A stretch of DNA of 64,000 bases from Aptenodytes patagonicus (lineage: Eukaryota > Chordata > Aves > Sphenisciformes > Spheniscidae), in the NCBI RefSeq assembly GCF_965638725.1, contig NC_134960.1, positions 6,202,501-6,266,500 of the forward strand. The letters run 5' to 3'. The notes beneath the pieces are model-generated. The model worked only from the letters and a program-made list of their open reading frames with translations. It searched no databases and was not told where the DNA came from. A program made the position numbers and the translations under genes. Positions 57,566 through 64,000 of the stretch are shown here, one piece after another; within the stretch, counting starts at the first letter, position 1, and each line of letters opens with the position of its first letter.

Positions 57566-60500
57566 CTATCTATCTACATCATCTCCACCTTGTTCTCATT
57601 TCTCCAAAGCTTCACAAAAGAAATCAATCCCTTCAAGGAGCTCAGTGAGAAATCTTACTGCAAGACTCAAAAAGCAAAGAATGCTGTAAAATGAAGTTGA
57701 AAAATCTCAAGTCATGTATCGTTTGCTAATAGTTCGTTGTCTCATAATGACCTCCTTCTGTACATTCTACCAAATGAAAATCATCACATCTTATAAGATG
57801 CATCGATCAGAAAACAAACAAAAAATACGCACTATCAACATGTGCTTTGTTTAAGGGTATCCAAATATTTGCAAAGAAATCTCTGCATGATCAGCAACCA
57901 AGCACAGAATATAAAAAAAGCAATAAATTCTAAATAACCACTGGTTTATAGCTCTCTTCTGTCATATGTCACCTCTTCCCTATCCCCTAAACTGAAACCT
58001 TTGCAGCGGACCCCAGCACAAAAGCAAAAGACTAGTCTCTGAATGAACTAACACAGCAGCTTGCAGCACTTCTCTGATGAACATCGAGTCTGCCAGAGAC
58101 CAGATCAGTCTGCTGCAGCACACCCAGCAGCTCCCACGGTTCGGGCACTGCATTGGCATCTGGCATGAGTGGACAACTGTTTTCACTGTATATCGAAGTC
58201 CACTCTGAGAGCAAACCCACTGGTTCAGTCCAAGAGCATCTCAATGCTTATTTATCAAAACAGTGACTTTAGAGTTTGTCTTCAAGCAAACAAAAGGAGA
58301 ACCAACTGGTTGATGAGGAGCATTGTGGGGTTTTTTGCATCCAACACAACGGGGAAAGTGAAGAAAATCCCTTCGGCGTAAGAGGGGAAACTGAGAACAC
58401 ACAAGTCTATAAAACATGTTTCAGCTGATGGCCTGACTTCTTTGCCAATGACACAATTTTACATCAAAAATGTAGCACGTAAAATTGAGTCTTACTGCTC
58501 TTTAAGTTGGGAAACGATGCATCCAGTAGGAAGTCAATTATTTTAAGTGTCCATGTGCTACAGATAGAAATAGCAAGTCGAGGTCCTGTGTCAGTGAGAA
58601 GGACTTCCAAAGAGTAAGAGGAAAAACTCAGTCTACCTACTGAGTACTCAAAGTCCACTGAGCACTCAAATCATCTGGTCACTAATCCCTTGTCTTTCTT
58701 CACTGTAATGTAGCAGCCTGAAAAGAGAAACCCACTTGATTCCTAGCAAATTTTCACCCGAATTCCCACTTTCTGCAATTTGTCAAGGACTTCCAAATCA
58801 GAAAGGCTCCAACAGTACCAACAGTGAATACTGCATGGCCAGGGAACCACCGATCTGGGGTCTGCATAGCAAATTGCTATGCAATTGCACTGGTTCAGAC
58901 CAAAGAGCTATGTAAGCCACGGTCCTCTCCTGATAGTAGGCAATGGGATGCCCAGGGGAGGGAATTAGAGGAGTGCAAGTATAGTGTAGTATTTGCCTCC
59001 AAATAACCTCCAAGGCTCCAGTGGTCTTTGGATCAGAGATTTCCTGAGCCAGACATATCTTTATATTGCATTTTTATTCACTTTTTCAGCTGCCTTGCCT
59101 TTAAAGATAAATGCTGCTGTCCTGCAAGAAAGGAGCTTAGGAAATCATGGGACCAGGCACAGCTTGTTACTAGACAGGGCAGATGTAATATGTTTTGGAA
59201 GGATGTTGTCCAAAAATTTACTCTTGCAGAGATATCAGATAACACTTGATAATATTTTCTGTTGGAAGTCAGTGGGGAGCTTTCATCAGACTCGGAAAAG
59301 CCCTGCCCCTTATTAAATGGACAAAGCGAAAGGAGAAAGAGGAAAAGAGATGAACTGTGTACAGTAATAAGTAAAGGTAAAATCCCTCTTTGTCAGACTT
59401 CAAACAGAGAAAGTTTGGGGGCTAGCAGGCTGCATATGGAGAAGAGGTGTAGGTGTTACTGTTGGCCAGCAAAAGGCCCACACTGCCAGGAATATGCAGG
59501 TCCTGCAGCTGGCTAGGAGCTCAGACCTGGCTGGGAAGGACCTCTTTCCAAACAGGACAGCAGGCCTGTGGAGAGCATTACTCAGCTGATCAGCAGGAAA
59601 ACTGCCAATGGAAAGAGAAACTTTCCTTCTCACAGCAAGAAAAGCAAAAAATCTGTGGGCATTTGAGAGAACTGCTGATGGAAACAGATGGAGATGTTGG
59701 CCAAGAGGTGGAAAGGCCTCAGCTGGGAGAACATCCCCCATGTGAGGAGACACCACAGAGGGTTTATGAGGACAGTCTGCCCTAGAGAACCAGCCGAGAT
59801 CCTTGTTCTGGGAAACTCAACATCTACTAATGCCTCCCATTTTCCTTCTTTTTTGATTCTGCCTTCATTTCTTCTCTACTCCGTTCCTTCTTAGATGGAA
59901 GCAGCAGAAAAAAACTAAACAAAAATAGAAGACAACTGAGTTGCAACTACCATTTGTACAAAGAGCCAAAGCAGGGCAGTAAGAAATGGCTGAAAGTCGT
60001 TACTACATAGATCCAGAGGCCTTTGAGTCTTCTTTGCTACCTGTCTTGTCTTTTGGGAAGTTATCAGTGTGATGTTCAGTTCTCTGTTATGAAGACACTG
60101 AAGAACAAGAATTTATGAAGCTGACTGGAAGGTCCTTCAAATACTTGTGGAGGTTGTTTGGAAAGTAAGAAATATGTCAATTTTTTTCTTTAACAATTTA
60201 AAATACAAAGTTATCTTAGAAGAAAACTGCAAATTTAGTCTATAGTCTACCCAAACTTTTAAAGAAAGTTCAAGTTGCCAGTACATGTGAAAGACACACT
60301 GGTATCACACACAGAATGGCAGCTTTCCTTAACCAACTGTTTTATTTACATGCCATTTGGCATAACTGGGTACCACTTTGCAATGGTGTTGATGAGCAAG
60401 TACTTGATGATAAGAACACAAGAAATTTAGGCTGGTCAGAAGCTTGCCGGAAAACAACCTTTCCTAACTTATCCATTAGGTGGTGCTCCAAGAGTACCAA

Positions 60501-60760
60501 CGGAGAAGGCTTTGCTCCTCTTCAGTAGCTCCAGAAGGAGCAGAAATATGCTTAACTTGACAGGCTTCAAACTATGGTAGCAAAAGTTGGACCATAGCAG
60601 TGCACACATTTAGGAAACAACTTAACATGACTTTCCCTTCTTGAATGTGTAAAGTCTCTGCAAAACACACTGTTTACATTGCTTCTGCTTGGCAATTCTA
60701 TTGTTCATTGCATATTGGATTAGATCTTCTATGTCCTTCTCTCATCCTGAACAAGACAAG

Positions 60761-60781
60761 CAATAAATAAATAAATAAAAT
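60761..60781. repeat. (AAAT)n simple repeat
   Basis: Four to five copies of AAAT/ATAA on the plus strand. Confidence 0.85.
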
Positions 60782-61380
60782 TATCGAGTGTCCATGGTAA
60801 CCAAGCTAACAAAAATAGTTTATTCAGCAAACTGTCATTTTGCATTCAAAGGATTTGTAAAGCTTTCTTATGGCAGCAGTTTGTAAACATTTTTCAGTCT
60901 CTAATTCTGTATAAATGTAAGCAGATCAGGAATACAAAGTACTGTTTATGCTATCAGCCAGCTCTACACTCTTCAAGGTCCCAACAAAACACACTGGGAA
61001 ATTATAAGCTATGTCTCTCATATATAAATAAGGCAATTCAACTACTTACCCAGATAAAAAATAACAGGGACAGTATCTCCTCTCATCTTGATCCCCACCC
61101 TAAACATATAAAAACAGTGCAAAAATATGAACAGCAGCCAAAGTGCTATATAATATGTACGTTCTGGCCTTGCACTCAGAATTGGTTACTGGAGATGGCC
61201 GAAGGCTGGGATCAGGAATTCCATCTTCAGACATGTTTGCATAGCACATTGCAAGATCAGGGCTTGATTCCTGCTGATACTTTTGGGTCTTCTGCATCTA
61301 CCAATGTCAGTGGAAAACTAAGATACTCAACTCACATTAGTGACCTTCTAATACAAGGAGAGGCTGGAGAAGAGATGGCT

Positions 61381-61743
61381 CGGAGGTATCTCGTCAATGT
61401 ATATAAACACCTATTGGGAGGGGAGTAAAGACGACTGAGCCAGATTCTTCCCAGTGGTATCCAGAGAAAGGACAAGAGGCAATGGGCACAAACTGAAATA
61501 TAAGAAATTCCATTTAAATGCAAGAAAAAAAACCTGTAAGTGTTACTGTAGTTTTACCATAAGAGTGGCCAAACACTGGGAAAGGTTGCCCAGAGAGGTT
61601 GTGGAGTCTCTGTCTTTGGAGATATTCAAAACCCAGCTGGACAAGGTCCTGAGCAACCTGCTGTAGGTGACCCTGATTTGAGCAGGGGGGTTGGACTAGA
61701 TGATGGCCAGAGGTCCCCTCCAAGCACAGCTACTCTGTGATCC
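61381..61743 (+). mobile_element. CR1 LINE 3' end, 5'-truncated
   Basis: It begins near GAGGTATCTCGTCAATGTAT, continues through CACTGGGAAAGGTTGCCCAG and ACCTGCTGTAGGTGACCC, and ends with GGGGTTGGACTAGATGATGG and CTACTCTGTGATCC. Only the last ~360 bases of a CR1 are present. It is inserted antisense to ADAMTS3 in the intron that runs off the window. Confidence 0.9.
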
Positions 61744-62735
61744 TAATGTACAGCTAACAACTCCCTTGCCTTGCCAGGCACAACTGCCTTCACCCAGTCT
61801 TCGCCTCTTCCTGGGACAAACAGAGATGAGGGGAGCACTCATCCCTTTCCCTCCGACGAGGGTCAACAGCAAAATGGTAAGGACTAACATCAGATTTAAG
61901 GGACAAACCTGGCTTGTCCTTCCACCTCAGCTGTGTCACCTGTGCCACCCTCTGGGAAACACAGAGAAGAACCTGGCTCAGACCGAACCACCACTTTCCA
62001 TCCTGGCTGAACTGAGAACATCTTCCCTGCTTGCGTCAAGCTTAGACATGAAAAGGTCAGATGGCAGAGATAAAAAGAGCACCATTTTATGAAAAGATCG
62101 AAGGTAAAATCTTGTCCCAAATGAAGGCAGCAGGAGCTCTGCTAATAGACATACACAACTGAAAAATCCTTCTCAGTTGAACAGTCCTGTCCTATGAGAT
62201 TGTAGGCATCCATCCCATACTACCTCCTTCCTGAACTGCCATCCTAAAGCCATTTGGGTTTTCTTCCCTCCCCTAATCTTTTTGAAAAGCTCTCTACCTT
62301 GGTGGTCAGGTTCCTCTTTCAATTTGACCAAGTTAACACATGGCCAGAGTACAACCACTAGTTCTGGGGCCAACACTGGTTTATAGCTAACACGGGTCTT
62401 CCCTCCCTACTAGTTGCCATCCCAGATACGTACAGAGCAGACACAGCATCCCTCAGCCTATCTCACCCTGTTCCAGTCTGAATACGGGTGACTCAAGCTG
62501 TGCATGTTGCTCCAAAGGAGAGTTTAGGGGTGTCCTGCACTGCCACGTTCACATTTCCCAAGAAATAACCTTCATAAATCCTCAGGTGGCTGCACTTATT
62601 GAAACCCCTGCAGTTCCTGCAAAAGTCTTTCTGACTTTATTAATAAACTGTCTTAATTACACCCATCCCAGCTAACACGTGTGCTTTTCTCTGCTGCTGT
62701 GCAAGGGCAGCTCATCTGCACAAAGTCACCATTGT

Positions 62736-62921
62736 CGATGGACAGAGCGTGGGGCTGGAGCCAGGAATTTATGAGTTCTTATCCCCAGCCTGCCAGTGGC
62801 CTTCCATGTGGCCTTGGAAAATAACACTTAACGTCTTTGGGTTTTTAGCTGTAAAATGGGAATAATAATCTTTATTCATCCACCTCAAAGAGGTGATGAG
62901 AGGATTTTATGCAGTGCTCAG
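62736..62921 (+). repeat. MIR-type SINE remnant
   Basis: In order: GGGGCTGGAGCCAGGAAT, GAGTTCTTATCCCCAGCCTG, CCATGTGGCCTTGGAAAATA, ACACTTAACGTCTTTGGG, GCTGTAAAATGGGAATAATA, CACCTCAAAGAGGTGATGAG, AGGATTTTATGCAGTGCTCA. This follows the MIR consensus across its tRNA-related body, core and 3' region. Confidence 0.85.
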
Positions 62922-63815
62922 GATTTAAATGTTTCCAAACAAATTTTATAATAACCAGTCCAAGTTTTTAAACCCATTCTCAGCTCATCTCTTGCCACCT
63001 CCTCTGCACTTGGTGATAGTGGTTGCTTTGCTTATTCCCCTGAGTATTCTACAGCTAGCTGGATTACAGAGCCATTACAACCAAAATAGGTCTAAATGGA
63101 ATAATTTGCCCAAACATTGAATTATATTCATCTCAAATGTATCCGCAGTTTCCAAAATTTGGAACCAATCTTCATACTACTGAAGTCAAAAAGGCAGAAG
63201 CGAGCCAGCTCATCTTTTTCCCATTTGAAGAAAAATGCACCGCACGTACCCTGTTTACTTATTTGCAGTATCCCATCACATCGAAAAAGCCTCTGACTTT
63301 GGGAGTCAATGTAAAGACAACACAGAGAAATGCATGGTAGCTTCCAAAGCCACCGCAGATACGGAGCAGCCTTTGCAGAACACATTTTTCTATCCTGTTG
63401 ATGGAATTGATAAATGAGCGGGCAGCAGCCAGGCATGGTCAAAGCCTTCACATCAGCCCCTCTGGTACGTCAGGTAGCGTTGTTCATTTGTTTGAAGTAC
63501 TAAGAGAAAAGTGGGGAGTCAGGAAAGGGCTGGTAGCTTCAGCATGCCTACCCCAGACACAGCAGAGCCACACGCTGCCCTCTCCTCGAACACACCACCC
63601 AGCCAGCGTCCAAGCCTGGTGCTCCTTGGCAGGTCTCGACCTGCCATACCCTCAGTCTAAGCCCAGAGGTGATAACTTACACAAAGTGTTAATTCAGCAA
63701 AACCGTGTCAGATCTTTTGAATTTGCCCCTGAAATTATTTCAACACGTGATCACCAAGGAACATCTTCCATTTTTTCATCTCACCAGGGCAATTAATGCA
63801 ATTACTAAAATTATT

Positions 63816-63877
63816 GAAACTTTTGAATGTACAGTTGCCTATGTTTGAAACTTTTGAGTGTACAGTTGCCTGTGTTT
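63816..63877. repeat. 31-bp direct tandem duplication, two copies
   Basis: Copy 1 is 63816-63846 and copy 2 is 63847-63877. They differ at two positions, both A to G from copy 1 to copy 2. The unit begins GAAACTTTTGA and ends in TGTTT. Confidence 0.95.
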
Positions 63878-64000
63878 GAAAATATTAAAAAATAAGTACA
63901 TTTCAAGGAATGGAGTACTTTCAAGAAGTACTGAAAAACTGGTTGCTATGCAACTCAAGTATTGTCCATATTATTCTTATCAACAGATGACATATTGTAT

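Larger units (their letters stand above)
61744..64000. other. Intron of ADAMTS3, right end of window
   Basis: No coding exon fits ADAMTS3 here, so the upstream exons must be beyond the window. A MIR remnant (62736-62921) and a 31-bp tandem duplication (63816-63877) are annotated separately. Other ORFs have no recognised homology. Confidence 0.65.

Noticed and set aside
58850-58960. Possible additional CR1 3' end (GGTCTGAACCAGTGCAATTG on minus)
   Set aside because: Only about 20 bases match a CR1-like tail; too little to annotate as an element.
61048-61085. Short segment with AG and GT borders on minus, reading VGIKMRGDTVPVIFYL
   Set aside because: The donor looks good (GTAAGT) but the peptide does not resemble any ADAMTS3 region expected upstream of SMSLIEIG, so it is probably a chance pseudo-exon.

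Overview
This is a stretch of vertebrate nuclear DNA, most likely from a bird. CR1 LINEs are present, one ending in the avian-type ATTCTATGA 3' tail. There are also worn MIR-type SINE remnants. Genes are split into short exons with GT-AG introns, and intergenic DNA is extensive. I see no bacterial, organellar or CRISPR-like features. The left ~15 kb is clearly more GC-rich than the rest.

Right two thirds (20.9-55.8 kb, minus strand): the 3' part of ADAMTS3, a secreted procollagen N-proteinase. I could place 17 exons with splice sites. They join without a single frame break into 2,664 bp (887 residues plus stop). They run from the middle of the metalloprotease domain through the zinc site, disintegrin-like domain, TSR1, Cys-rich domain, spacer, TSR2-4 and PLAC to the C-terminal tail. 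Signal peptide, propeptide and the start of the catalytic domain are not found and should lie beyond position 64000, because the gene reads leftward.

Left part (1.6-6.6 kb, minus strand): a compact second gene with an intact 330-codon reading frame (3598-4590). Its N-terminal, internal and C-terminal motifs resemble DEPP1, a FOXO/progesterone-responsive protein. The coding exon starts two bases after a strong splice acceptor. A noncoding first exon with a TATA box and a consensus donor can be proposed about 1.8 kb upstream. A DEPP-like gene directly downstream of ADAMTS3, on the same strand, is the most interesting item here. The two genes need not work together. Between them lie a CR1 copy, a candidate CTCF site, simple repeats and an LTR-like promoter/poly(A) motif pair.

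The rest is introns and intergenic DNA: three clear CR1 fragments, two or three MIR-like remnants, microsatellites, a 24-bp perfect palindrome, a 31-bp tandem duplication and a few stretches that look like conserved noncoding elements. All family assignments come from recognition by eye; no database search was run.
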